From: Dryas octopetala
Taxonomy: Eukaryota; Streptophyta; Magnoliopsida; Rosales; Rosaceae
Length of the DNA stretch: 64,000 nt
Direction: 5' to 3'
Assembly (NCBI GenBank): GCA_963921425.1
Contig: OY992832.1
Coordinates: forward strand, 3,472,001-3,536,000
Positions 34,471-49,047 of the stretch are shown here, piece after piece. The stretch's first letter is position 1; each line of letters begins with the position of its first letter. Made by a program: the position numbers and the translations under genes. The notes under the pieces were generated by a model. The model did not search any database. It saw only the letters and a program-made list of their open reading frames with translations, and was not told where the DNA came from.

Positions 34471-36212
34471 AACAAAATGAGTCTAAATTTGAATGAACAA
34501 AACACTTTCATATCCTTTTGTTAAATACAATTTGATAAACAGGGTTCCAAAGCACTTTATTTTTTTGGAAAATAGAATGGGTTAGTTGTGAGAGAAAAAA
34601 AATGAGAGTTGAAATAAGTGATGAATGAAAGTGGAGTATGTATCATATTAATAACCACTCTCCTGGATACTCAATATATTATTGAATTTTTTATAAAGGG
34701 GATTATTTAAATGTTTTATATAAGAATTAAGAACTCTTTTAATGATAGTGAAGACGAAGTGTTTGTGTTAAATTAAGAATCCTAAATCAATAGAGCTGAA
34801 TGAAAAGCAATAGTATAATAATGGTAGGTGGGGAGACTCGTAAACGAGATTGACGGGTTCTAAAGTCAGATTCCGTACATTCTTACCCCAATAATTAAAG
34901 TCGCCATATGACTCTGTGTATTTGTTCAAGGATGATCTAAAGTGACTTTGGGAGTTTGGGGTATGAGCTATCTAGATGTGACTTTGCTTCAATCGAGTGC
35001 ATAATCTAGAGTTCCAGTTAATCTTTATAATTTTCATGGCGATTTTATTCTTTGATTACTTCATGATCAAATATAATTTTAATCTTCCTAAAGACACCAA
35101 ACTTCAATTCATCAAACTTATTAGTAAAAAAATAATAACCAGACTTCAATGGTTTTATACGTTATGCAATCTACTAGTCTAGCCAAAACATTTAAATCGT
35201 AGTAGTCTTTCATTATCATATCTTAGCTGTTTAAACGAATAAGCAAAAAGCTTCGGCATCCATCCAGCCTTTGACATCTGGGTTTAGGGATTGTTTCAAT
35301 TGTTTTAGTGATTTAGCCAACAAAAAAATTGTTATGGGAACCAACTAACTACTAAACTATAGTCTATAGGTACCAGTGGAACTAGGACTTGCAATTGCAT
35401 GTGCTTTACCTTTTGTTGGGCTACGCAGATAGGGGCCACTTGGTTAATGCTAGGACAACGTTGACATAGACTAATGAGGGTCGGCCTTCTAACACTGCCG
35501 TTAATCAAAATTTAAATATGGAATTAAAAAAATGCAAGAGTGCAAAATAATATCTGTACATGAGTGGAGGTAGTCATTTATGGAGTGCCCAAAATCATCA
35601 CTGTTTAAAAGAGTAAGTGCTGCAAAAGTCATTATATTTAATATTTCTTGATGTCACGACTCACGACCCAAGAGGCCAAGACCTTGGCTAGTCAGACATG
35701 AAATGAATTTGTTGAGACCCTACTAAACGAGGTACTATAGGTCGCTTCTGTCTATAAATGAATTGTGCAAATGACTTGATTTGGAGTCAACCCACATAAT
35801 GCACTCCAAGACCTTCAGAGGTCAATGGCATTGATATGAAACAAAACACTACAAAGTCACAAACGAAACAAACTAGTGCCTACCAAACTACATCCGATTC
35901 AATCACCAACTGATATGATGTTTATTGTGACTTTGTGAGATTCATATCCAACTGATATGTATGATGTTTATTATGACTTTGTGAGACTCATTTTAATCAA
36001 CGAATGATTGTGTACATGGATTGCATTTGCCTTTGAAAAACAGTCTAAGAAGATTGTGTACCAATATTATAGCACATACCATGGTTCCATGCTCTAGTTC
36101 TGTCACTTGGATCATGTTTATCTATTGAAAAATATTAAAGATAAAGAAAAAGTTTGGTCTAGGCTCGGCAGTTCAATCTGGAAAGGGGACATTGATTCAA
36201 AAGGCATAGAAG

Positions 36213-36258
36213 AATCAGAAAAAAGTTTATAAAAAAAAAAAAAAATCAGAAAAAAGTT
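36213..36258. mobile_element. Poly(A) micro-insertion with 16-bp target duplication
   Basis: aatcagaaaaaagttt at 36213-36228 is repeated exactly at 36243-36258, bracketing 14 bp that are almost pure A. Confidence 0.55.
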
Positions 36259-36887
36259 TTATCTGGAAATGTGGAAGGAATATCTTGTTGGTCAAAAGAT
36301 AAGATAACCTATAGAGGAAAAGAAAGTGAGCATCACAGTCTATAATAGTTGTTGGGGGGGTAGCAGGCTGGCAGCAGTATACATATAGCTCAAATTTTAT
36401 TTGATTATTCACGTTTTTAGTGGAAATGCCACTCAGAATAATAAAAGTTTTGAGAAAACCAAAATTTGGGAGATAAAATCATATCATATTTTTTTTCTTT
36501 ATATCATCTGATTGAAAAAGACAAAGTATTTTAAGAACCACATAAACGCTTTGAATAACAAATTAACAATGTAGTTGCTTGGCGTAGCAGTAACAAAACC
36601 ACCCCCATCAGCCCCATGTGTTTTCCAAACCAAAGAAGAGAAAGAGAAAGAAGGTGTTTTGATGTGAAGTGTCTGACATGGATTATATTGTATTATGTAT
36701 ACCATACCTCTGCTGGAATAGCCCATGTCCCAAAGAGTGGCCAACCATGCCGATGAGGTACAACTGTACAATGGTTTTTTCTGGCCAAAAAGTTGGGAAA
36801 CAATGGGTTCTACACTCATCAATACACACTCACTATATTCCAAATTTTAGCAGAAACAATTCACATTCAACAGCTAAACAAAATTGC

Positions 36888-36937
36888 TGTCACCTCTTTT
36901 TTTCACTAACACCAGTTAGTGAAAAGAAGAGGTGACA
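36888..36937. repeat. Hairpin-forming inverted repeat
   Basis: tgtcacctctt...cactaac and gttagtg...aagaggtgaca pair over about 22 bp with a 4-base loop. It may be a decayed miniature element or the terminator-proximal part of an unannotated transcript. Confidence 0.6.
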
Positions 36938-37300
36938 TCATTGTGGCAAAAAAGAAAAATCCTAACATATTACCAAAGGTCCAAAGTACATTCCATTTGA
37001 GTGAACTCTAAGCCATTCAGAGTAACAATAATATTCTATCTCAGGTCTTTTGTGGGACAACAAAGAGAATTTATCAACTGAATCAGTTGGTGACTTTCAA
37101 ATCCACAATCAAGTTTCCATATAATTCAAAGCAAATTCCGTGCCACGGAACTCTTACTTATTATATTACATACATTGCAAAAGTGCCAGGCAACACAACA
37201 AGAAGATTTTTTTTCTTTGGCCAGTATTACTGTCACAAGTTTATAACTCAAGTTTGGTAAGAAGCAAAATAGACACCCGTACCAATATCCAATTCTGACC

Positions 37301-39513
<2,213 letters not shown>

Positions 39514-41087
39514 TTTCTCTTTTAATTGTGATTAACAGCTTAAAGTGAAAATCAAGGCTTTGTGTATGGTGCCACTGTGCCACTCGTGAACCATAGAATG
39601 AACTCAAGAAGTCTAGAAGATCCATCGTAAACTTATAGTTCGGGTCGGGTTTAGCGTTTCTATATTGGGGGGCAGCCCATTTTATTCTTGACTAACGGGC
39701 CTCCTAAACCCAAAAACCCACAATCAACTTTCCAGGCACCAACATGGGCCTATAAAGTAAAAACCAGACAAATTTTTCTGTGGGACCCATTTAATGTTTG
39801 GTCTGCTAGCCCATCAAATATTAGCCGAGTTACTGAGATTTGTTTTTTCACTTTTTCTTTTTCAGTGCTCTATCAATGCAGAGGAGAAAAATCTATGTAT
39901 CAGATTTTCCTCCATTGTAAATGGCCTTGTTCAGAGGATAATCTGATACATAAAGAAAAGGAAAATCAAATATGGTAAATGCAGAGGATAAAAATCCATT
40001 GTGTTCTTATTTTGGTGCATTTCCTTCTTTGTCTTCTTATTTCAGATTTTTTTAAAAAAATTGATGCTATTTAAGGCTATTAGAAGAAAACTGCAAAAAT
40101 GGTAAATACAGAGGAGAAAAATATATATATATTTTTTTGTATTGGTGCAGTTTCCTTTTTTTTCTTTCACATTCTTCAATATTAGTTTTTTCTGAATAAA
40201 GAATATTATGCTGATATGGAATAATATCTTGGTAAATTGCAAATATGGAATATCATGCTGAAAAATTGTAAATATGGTAAATCCAATCCATTCCATTTTG
40301 GTGCAATTTCCTTCTTTTTCTTCTTGTTTCAATTCATTGCATATCTGTTTATATATATGTATGGCCACTATTTATATTTCTTTTTTATGTTAATGTGGAT
40401 TGTGGAGTATCTAAGGTCATTAGAAGAAAATTTTAACTATGGTAAATACAAAGGAGCAAACCCCGAATATTTCTTTCCGTGCAATTTGCTGATATGGAAT
40501 ATCTATGACCATTAGATTAATTGGATGACCATGATTACTTTAAATGTAGAAAACTACAAATATGGTAATTGTAGAGGACCAGAAGCCAATTAACCTGACA
40601 TATATATTGTGGCGCGCAGTTTTGATAAAGTTAACACATGATTTTTTTAAAAAATAAATAAATAAATTATAGTGGGGCTCATAACTTCAGTAGTAGGGCT
40701 TTTACTTATATTCACGGTAAGTTGACTTCTTCGATTTGTTTAGTTCAAGTAAACACATTTCTTGTAACTAAAAATTTAAGACTAACACCTCCAAATCTCC
40801 CAGATTAAAACAAAAAGGTGTTTTAATCTCAAAGTAGACGACTTGTCTACCTTAGAAGCTAACTTGCAACAAAATTCTTAATTTTATAAGAATTTTGTAA
40901 CTATCATGTGATATCTCTAAAGTTCAACTTTAATTAATTCGAACATTAACAATAATTGTTAAAAAAAAATATGAGACCAAACACCAGATAGTATCCTACC
41001 AAAATCATACATATATAATTAATTGCTAACATTTTACAATGCCAAATTAAATTGTTCTTTCGAATTCGAACATAAAAGTGTACAGTC
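39514..41087. repeat. TPI promoter, then degenerate repeats
   Basis: Upstream of TPI there is no gene. From about 39870 to 40570 short words recur in loose tandem order: gcagaggagaaaaat, ggtgcaatttccttctttttc, aaatatggtaaat and attagaagaaaa. The copies look like old duplicates of a 100-350 bp unit. The remainder is AT-rich. Confidence 0.5.
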
Positions 41088-41137
41088 AACCAGTACTAGA
41101 TTATTTTTTTTTTGGGTACATAACCAGTACTAGATTT
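41088..41137 (-). mobile_element. Micro-insertion in the last codons of MBD-A
   Basis: The 15-bp word aaccagtactagatt occurs at 41088-41102 and 41123-41137. It brackets 20 bp consisting of a, a T run and gggtacat. Read on the gene strand, the insert adds tatgtaccc plus an A run, and so the residues YVPKKKII, before a stop inside the duplicated target. Confidence 0.75.
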
Positions 41138-42068
41138 TGTTCCAGATACAGGCAGCATATATATAGATTCAAAATATTCATCCCAAAATATCTCCGCAAC
41201 AGTATTATAGGACCGTCCTTTGCGTCCTCCTGGGCTTATAAAATACTGCACAAAGTAAGTTATAGGCATGAATAAAGTCTTCATTAGTTTCAGCCATTAA
41301 TATATATATGAAAGGTGCAGTTTCATATAATGACATGATATGATTCTGATATGATCATAACTTAAATTTTTAAAGGATCTAAACTAGCTAAAACCATCAC
41401 TAATTAAATCCCCAATATTAAAAAAACAATCCCACTCAATTCAGATTAAAAAAAAAATAATAATAAAAATAATAATAAATTAATAATTCATATATTGTCG
41501 CGTGATCTCTTAAATTATCACGTGTTTATGTGTATGCTTAAATATGTGGCTCCGGGAGTTACATAACTTAATTATATTCATGCATATATATGTACGTACT
41601 ATCTATCTTACGTACGTACGCCCCTAAAATTAGGGTTATGTAGTTAAACAACAATTTTCAAGATTTTGTGAACATAAACAATAAATCTTTTCCTATCAAA
41701 AATGTCTAAACACATTTTGTGAACCCACATATATAAATCTTCATGTTTATAATGAAACAGTATCCATCCCCAACTTATATTTTCATGGTGATACATGAAA
41801 TCCAAACATAAAATCTAGATCTTCTCATTGTCTTGACTATTATTGGTTTCAAGAGACCCAAACAAGATGGAATATATAACTCTTGGATTTCTGATCAGAC
41901 CACTTGAACTAGAAATTAAGGATATATACATACATAATTCTGGATCATAACCATATCAAATTCAGGAACAAACATACATATATAAACAAGTACACACAAA
42001 ACACTTTATATATATATAACCAAACATAGAACCAAACATCAATTCATCACTGAAAGCATATCTAAACA

Positions 42069-42102
<34 letters not shown>

Positions 42103-42892
42103 GTACACTATATGCATCCAGATGATCATTAAACACAAGACACAAAACACTAGATCTACTGATTTTGGTACAACATGATAAGAGTTTGATTTTCATTACC
42201 TTATCCACATGGCCGGCACTCTTGCCACGGCGGCGCACTCTGGTCTCCATCCACCAGCCAGATGGCAACCATTCTGGAGGAGCATTCTGGTCTCTTGGTC
42301 TTTTTCTTCCTGCGGGTTGGCCTCTCTGCTTACCATTCAGATTGCCCCAATAGGGTATTTGATGAGGCACAAATAATATATCATGATGATGATGTTGTGC
42401 ACGTTCTGCTTGATCAATTAAATCTATCATTAGCATCATCATAGACCAATCCTCAGCTAGGTCGGCCTTATGATAAGCCCAATTAAAGAAGGCTGGGTCT
42501 ACCACCATCCTATGTATATCTTCTTGTACCAGAGCTGATTGGTGCAGTTCTGGGACAACAGGGAGCTGATCCTCATCTACTGGTTGTGGTAATGATAATA
42601 CTTGATTTTGTGGAGGATCATGGACATTTGGGTTTTCCAATGATATAGCATCGACCACTTGGTTGGGTTCTTTTAATTGCTGAAGCAGTGCTTCAACTTG
42701 GGGAGCAGCAGTTGTGTAGTCAAATAGAATTTCATAGTTGATGGCTTCATCATCTGCAGCTGCGATATCAGCTGCCTCAGTGGCTTCATCTGCTGCCTCA
42801 ACCTCCATATAAAAAGGGAGGGAGAACTCGCGTGACAGTGGAGTGCAATCAGAAAAATCCTCGTAGTTGATGGTTTCAGTTTCATGGGCCAT
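41096..42892 (-). CDS. MBD-A: methyl-CpG-binding-domain protein, diverged tandem copy
   Basis: Exons 42892-42200 and 41245-41096 give 280 aa. A long acidic N-terminus (about 190 residues, rich in E, D and A) of no recognised fold precedes RKRPRDQ and the MBD: PEWLPSGWWMETRVRRRGKSAG at the end of exon 1, then DKYFISPGGRKGRS across the junction. By comparison with MeCP2, the two arginines and the Asp and Tyr that contact methylated CpG are kept, so binding is possible. The intron falls at the same site (after VDK) as in the ordinary MBD gene at 49048-51248. The C-terminal YVPKKKII and the stop codon come from a small insertion. The intron carries an (AT)n tract at 42071-42098. Likely a nuclear reader of methylated DNA; expression is unknown. 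Confidence 0.8.
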
Positions 42893-43130
42893 TTTCTCGG
42901 AAGAGGGAAAGTAATGGACAAGAAAATTAATGACAGAAAATGTAGGTGGCCGGGGACAGTCGATCAGTGAGGGCTCAAGAGCTGCGCGCTATAGACTATG
43001 ATGTCCTAACAAACACCAAACGCATGCTTTTATACAAGATAATCTGGAAATTAGGGCAACCAAATTTCATCACAGCCGTTGGATTAAGGGTTCTGGATTG
43101 TCTATAAGATTTGGCAAGCCTCCCCAAGCT
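42893..43130 (-). promoter_or_regulatory. Upstream region of MBD-A, shared with MBD-B
   Basis: Words aacaccaaacgcatgctt, gataatctggaaattagggc and atcacagccgttggattaag recur in the same order upstream of MBD-B at 46311-46430. The duplication therefore included the promoter. Confidence 0.7.
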
Positions 43131-43984
43131 GCCCGTTATGTGTGTGTAAGTGACAGGTGGAATTTCCATAATAATGAAAATGTCCATTTTTGCATGGGTC
43201 GTCAAATGTGTGGGTCAGGTTTCTCTTTCTTTTGTGCCTGCTATATATGATTTTGGGATGGCCACATTCGTTGACACCACCAACTGCTAATGCGTATTCA
43301 CATATATCAGGATATATAGGTGTACTTGTATGGAGCGCCACATTAATTTATTTCCTTATAACTAATTATAGGAATAATAAAGTGAGGAAATATAAAAACT
43401 AAAATTTAAAACATTAAAAAAATACTTTCATCTATATTAATCTTCTTTCTTTTTCTTTAGTTTCATTTTTCAAACCAACCACTTCTTTTTCTTCCTTTTT
43501 TTTTTTTTTTCCTATTGCATTTTGTCATGCTATTTTAATTTGCTTAGTTATCCTCCTTTTTTTTTTTAATCAAATTAGTTCATAGCCATATTGAGGCCTA
43601 TGTCAACCTTATATAGTACCCCATTACATTTTGAAAATCATACAAGGTGTACTAGACGTGTAACCGAATAAAAATCAGACTCAAGCAGAGCTAGATCCGT
43701 TTAAAAACCACTTTCGTGGCTTAAGAAATGGAAACAACTTGAGGATAAACAGATGCATATATGAAGTTTATTTGAAGGGCCGGGTATTAACTAGATTAAT
43801 TAAGAAATAATCAATAAATTTAGATTATAACTAAACCACAAAGCTCGATCATTATGACTAATTTAAGTTTAAATGTTAATAATCAATTTGGTCTAGCGGT
43901 TCACACTCAATTTCTCTTTATCATAATAGATTAGGAATTCAAAACTCATAAACGATAATATTAGGAAACTCAATTTCCTAACAG
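43131..43984. other. Intergenic DNA, no gene seen
   Basis: AT-rich with two T runs near 43500 and 43560. No coding or element ends recognised. Confidence 0.5.
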
Positions 43985-44167
43985 TAGTGCTAGATATACC
44001 ACATTTTTATACCATAATTTCATACCATCTTATGTGGCAACTTACATGGCATTCATACATTGGATACTAAAAAATAAAATAAAAAACCAAAAAAAAAAAA
44101 AAAAAACTCTGTCGAATAAAGTAATGACACGTGAGATGGTATAAAAATGTGGTAAGTATAGCATTAT
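43985..44167. mobile_element. MITE with TACCACATTTTTATACC termini
   Basis: Left end tagtgctagatataccacat and right end atgtggtaagtatagcatta are imperfect inverted repeats (shared core taccacatttttatacc). About 180 bp, with an A-rich centre. A decayed relative lies at 22194-22350. Confidence 0.75.
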
Positions 44168-44353
44168 TCATTTCCTAATATCGTTTATTAGGAAAATATT
44201 ATCGCTCGATCATTACCCAAAAAAGTTTAGATATTGAAAAATATTAGGAAAAATAAATATATAAAAAAATATTCAAAGTACAGACATCTTTATTACAGAC
44301 TATAAGGCTAACTCACGTTTTTTATGTGAACATCTATATAAACTCCAACCGGT

Positions 44354-44555
44354 CACTACAAGAAATGTGAGCAAAAGCCACATTCATTGGTTGTACAGAA
44401 AGGGGTGGCAATTGGACATTAGGGACTAAAGTGCCTCCCCTCGATTTTAACAAAAATTGGTGGCAATTAAGCAATAGAGACTAAAGTTCCCAAATGCCAT
44501 GCACCCCTTTCTGTACAACCAATGAAGGTGGCCTTTGTTCACATTTCTTGTAGTG
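44354..44555. mobile_element. CACTA (En/Spm) miniature element
   Basis: Starts CACTACAAGAAATGTGAGC and ends TTTCTTGTAGTG, the signature of CACTA transposons. It is flanked by the 3-bp duplication GGT on both sides (44351-44353 and 44556-44558). The inside is palindromic as well (tggttgtacagaaaggggtg against cacccctttctgtacaacca). At 202 bp it is non-autonomous. Confidence 0.92.
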
Positions 44556-44881
44556 GGTTTGTCTATACTTTATATATTGTTTCATTTTGAAATGTTAATG
44601 AAATTCGATGATACCACCAAATGATTAAGGTATACCTTATTACAATTTATACATTTTGGACCCAAACAATGGATGGATCCTGATTGATTGAGAAAAAAAT
44701 GTACAAAAAAATAAAATTGAGAACTAAATGTCGTTCTAGTTTAATAAAATGTTGAACTATATATATTGACCAGTAAAGTCTGTTTAACGTACACCTTCTA
44801 GTTTATTCCAATTAATCTTAGTCATTTCTCAAAAAAAGAAAAAAAAAAAAAAAGAGTCTTGGACAAGCAAAGAAATAAATT

Positions 44882-46204
44882 TCATTTTCCTTTCCATTTC
44901 CTAGTAGAACGAAGAACCGCATTGCCATTGATACGAGCTACATAATCCTTCAATTCAGCCCACATTATCTCGTTAACATCTTTTTTGGATCTCCCTCGGT
45001 TGCCTTTAGGGCTTGTGAAATACTGCACAAAAGAAATTAGGAATGAATAGCCCATCATTAGTTTCAGCCATGATCATAACTCAAAATTAATAAATGGATA
45101 TATATCCTGAAATTGAACAACGTACATTAAATAAGAATCACACTCAATTTTAGATTATAACAAAATTAACCAAGAAAAAAAAATGCTAAATAACAATTCC
45201 TATATTGTCATGAGAAATTTTAAATTATTGTATATGCGTGAGAGTTACGTAACTTATATTTATGCATATGTAGCTTGACGTACGTACTTTCTCAAAATAA
45301 TTAAGGTTATGCGGTAAAGTAATATTCTCTTTGTCCCAACTATTGTTTGTAATTTTGAATTGAAATGGTCTACTAGAAATCCGAAGAGACCAAACAAGAT
45401 GGAGAAATTCAAAATTCTATATACATATATTAGACAATATGAATTAGAAATTAATTAAGGATAGCCAAGACAAGAAATTCGAGAGGGCCGGTACTGCAAA
45501 TTATTTGTTAGTAAGAAAGATTTTTAAATTAGTTGTTGAGAAATTAATCACACAGAAGCAAACAGCAATCTAGCATGCACCAACGAGGCCACCACACTAT
45601 AAATCTATGCATTTCGATGAAACCCAAGACGCAAAACGCTAGAACTACGTACTCATATATTTTGGTGCAGTATATAGATCAAAATTTGAGAACATGCTTA
45701 ATTTTGACTACCTTGTCGATTTGGCCCGCGCTTCTGCCACTCCTACGCACCCTGGCCTCGTACTTCCAGCCATGCATCTGGCAACCAAATCGGCCGATCA
45801 AGAGTAGTTTTCTTCTTCTCTTTGTGGGTGGTCCTGCTTCTTCATCTTGATCATCAGCTTCTTGCAATATTACTACCTCAACCCATTTGATTATATCTTC
45901 GTCGCTAATTAGCTTGGCCTCATGAGCCAAGCGAGGGTTAAAGGCAGCTGGTTGTGGTTGATGACCCACAATTGGCTCAACCTCCATCATATCTTCATTT
46001 TCTTGTACCACTGGTAGGTCGACTGGCACAAGAGCTTTCTCAAGCTCATCGGGAGCTGCAATATCATACGGTGGTAATACCAATGATTTTGCTAGCTCAT
46101 TATCAACTACTGTTGGTGTAGATTGCACATAATTTATGTCGAGGGAGAACTCCCCCGACAGCGTTGTACGTGCAGTCTGCAAAAACCTCAGATGTATGGG
46201 TCAT
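44882..46204 (-). pseudogene. MBD-B: diverged methyl-CpG-binding-domain copy, frameshifted at its start
   Basis: Coding blocks 46182-45712 and 45022-44882 (ending RSTRKWKGK). The MBD is present: KYEARVRRSGRSAG then DKYFTSPKGNRGRS, with the Arg, Asp and Tyr contact positions kept and the intron again after DK. The basic KRRRK upstream may be a nuclear signal. The ATG that aligns with the MBD-A start lies at 46204-46202, but its frame diverges before the rest and hits a stop after about 33 codons. The downstream frame has no ATG until the MMEVEP segment. A stretch of five G at about 46153 suggests either a real indel or a sequence error. Alternatively ttttgcag just upstream could serve as a splice acceptor. 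The status therefore lies between pseudogene and gene with a revised start. Confidence 0.65.
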
Positions 46205-49047
46205 TTTCTTGAGAAAGGAGTAACGAGGGAATGAGGGAAAAGTGACAGAAAATCTAGGTGGGACAGTCAGTGGGGGCTCAAATGCTAGCTGCTATAGGCT
46301 GTGCCCTCACAAACACCAAACGCATGCTTATATAGAAGAAAATCTGGAATTAGGGCATCAAGCTTTCATGGTTTAGGTAATCACAGCCGTTGGATTAAGG
46401 GTTTTGGATAGTCTATATGATTTGACAAGGTTCTCTAATTAAGTTGGCCGTTAGATCTGTACGTGTGTGTAAGTGACAGAGGCAATTTCCATAACAATAT
46501 TGAAAAAATGTCCATGTTTGGGTGAAATGTATGATATAGATTTCTCTTCTTCTCTGGCTTGCCATACATGGACGGTCAGATTCATTGGCCCTGGTAAGTG
46601 CTGATGTGAATTGACATATATTGAGAATATGTATACTTGTTAATTTACTTCTTTATATGGAGTGCCACATTAATTTACTTCTTTATAAACAAATATATGA
46701 ATAATAAATAAAGAAAAAGATATAATATGAATATTTTCTTTTAATGTATTTTTTATTAATTGTAAGTTTGTAACTTTGGATATTGCCTGTTCGATTGAAG
46801 AAAAATTATAAATAAAAAAATTAGAAAAAAAATATATAGTCTTCAGCTCTTTAATTGTTTTTCTTTTATTTTACAATTTTTCATTATTCCAAGTTTTCCA
46901 ACTAATTAACCTCTCCTTTTCCTTTCTCTTTTTCCTTTTACATTTAGTCAAGTTAGTTTTTCTTAGTTGTCTTTTCCAAATAATTAGTTCATAGCCATAT
47001 ACCTGTGTCAAGCTTATCCATACCCTTCTATTTGAAAATCATACAAGTTTTAGTTAAATAAAAAATCATAAACAAGTATTGGAACTAGATCCGTTAAAAA
47101 AATGGGCTAAATCTATTAAAATAAAAAACCATTAGGTTGCCTGTAAGTCTGTAACACTATAACTTAAAGAGATGAAAACTACTCGATAACCAAATGCTTG
47201 AAGTTTCATCTTAATTAGGTTAATTAAGAAGCTCAATATGATTAAAAATTTTAGATCGATATAAAAGGATGTTGAGTTTCATCTAAGTGCAATCATCTTT
47301 ATTAATTACAGACTATAAACGTCGACTCACTGTTTGTTATGCGAACGTCTACACTTAGAGTTCCATTATGAAAATTTTTGAAATTTGTTGATTTCACCAA
47401 ATGATTTGTGTCAATATCCAATCATTATTATTTACTTCTATCAATTTATAAAAATTGGATCCAACAGTCGATTGGATCCTGATTAATTGAGAACAAAATG
47501 TTGTTCTAGTTTAATAAACGACCCGACTATATATTGACATTAAAAACTATTTAAGCTACTGACTGAATTAACCGATGGCAATTCAATTAAGAAAGCCTGG
47601 CTAGCTAGCCATATTTTTTTTTGTTATTATTTTAGCAAGAAAACCTATATGTCGTTTGACTTTATGTGTAATACTTTCTCACACACTGTCGTTTTACACC
47701 ATTGTAGTTGGTCCTTTTGTCCGGTATTAGAAACAAAAAGTGAGTTTCAGACAAACAAGAGATGCAAGGAAGAGAGAGATCTAAAGGTAAAATTAAAAAA
47801 AAAACTGAGTCTTGAATAAATACTTAATGTATTACTCTAATTTTAGCAAAGAAATAAATTTTATTCTCTCTCATACTTTCTACGACAACAAAGAACCAAA
47901 TTAATTGTCGCTACATTTGGTTTGTGAATAAATAATTGTCTGATAATAAAGTAAAGAATTTCTGTCTTTCTACTAAACAAAATTGTCTCGTAATGATTGT
48001 CTGGAAAAAAAACTTTGCAGCTGATAGTTGGGACAAATTGGGCTTGGCCAGTAGTTTGGGATTTCAGATCTTGTAGGATCCCCTCACTGCGTCTTAACCC
48101 ATTTACAGAAGGTCCAGGGCTGGGTTAGCCAGGCCCAGACTTGATTTTCGCCTTAGTTTTTTCTTTTCTTTTGGGCTGCGGCCTTATTGTACTGAAATAA
48201 ATAAAAAAACTCATAATTCTTTACCTAGTCAAAATGATAAAAAAAAAAAAAGAAGAAGAAGAAAAGAATTCATAATTCATTAGACGCTTTTTATGAATGT
48301 CAAGTTGTCAACTATAATTTTAATTAGTCCCAGTTATTCAACAAAGTCATCCTTTAACAAATTATAATTTTAAAATCTAGAAAACATTAATTATTATAAA
48401 TAATAATTGAAAATTTAGTTCATTCAGCTTTTGGCTGATCATGCACCTTAATTAGCTTAATAATATTTCTCTTTGATATTAAGTTAATATTATGTCCCAG
48501 CGTGTGCTTAGGAGCTCGCTGGAAATATTGCTCTGGTCTTTTGGCAAAGATGATTTTCAAAGTTTCGCCTATATTTAGAGAAGGTAACGTTGCAGCACAT
48601 AAGATGGTAGATTTCTCTACTTGAGATTGTAATCTTGGCTTTCTTAAGTGTTCCCCACTTCTTCAGGGATAATAGGGTGTTTCACTACAAAAAATCCACA
48701 GATGCCTACTGAATGAACTGTCAAAACACAAAATCATCAAGGAACCTATACATAGATAGGCATGAGCTACATGTATACTTTAAGTATAGAAAAAATAAAC
48801 AAAACTAGATCAGCAGAAAATATAAGAGTTATGAATAGCCTTCTAATCCACAATGAGCACATGTCAATGAGCTCGGCTGTCATATGGTATGAATCCGTAT
48901 CATCCAAAAGAGTCCAAAAAGATCAGAAGGGAGAGAATATGGTGAAAAAGAGGATCTAATATTGGTCAGTATAGTTCTGTTGGAAAAAAAGACAATCATT
49001 GTTGGTGGGTACAATCTCGAGATACAGAAGGATGGTTCAATATGGTT
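46205..49047. other. MBD-B promoter and intergenic DNA; no further gene seen
   Basis: The part at 46250-46440 matches the MBD-A upstream region. The rest is AT-rich, with A runs and agaagaagaag near 48240, and no protein-like ORF. Confidence 0.5.

Larger units (their letters stand above)
34471..37300. other. Intergenic DNA, no gene seen
   Basis: AT-rich. A roughly 40-bp direct duplication around 35908-35985 repeats ccaactgatatg and atgacttttgtgaga-like words. It also contains the micro-insertion at 36213 and the hairpin at 36888. No recognisable gene. Confidence 0.5.
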
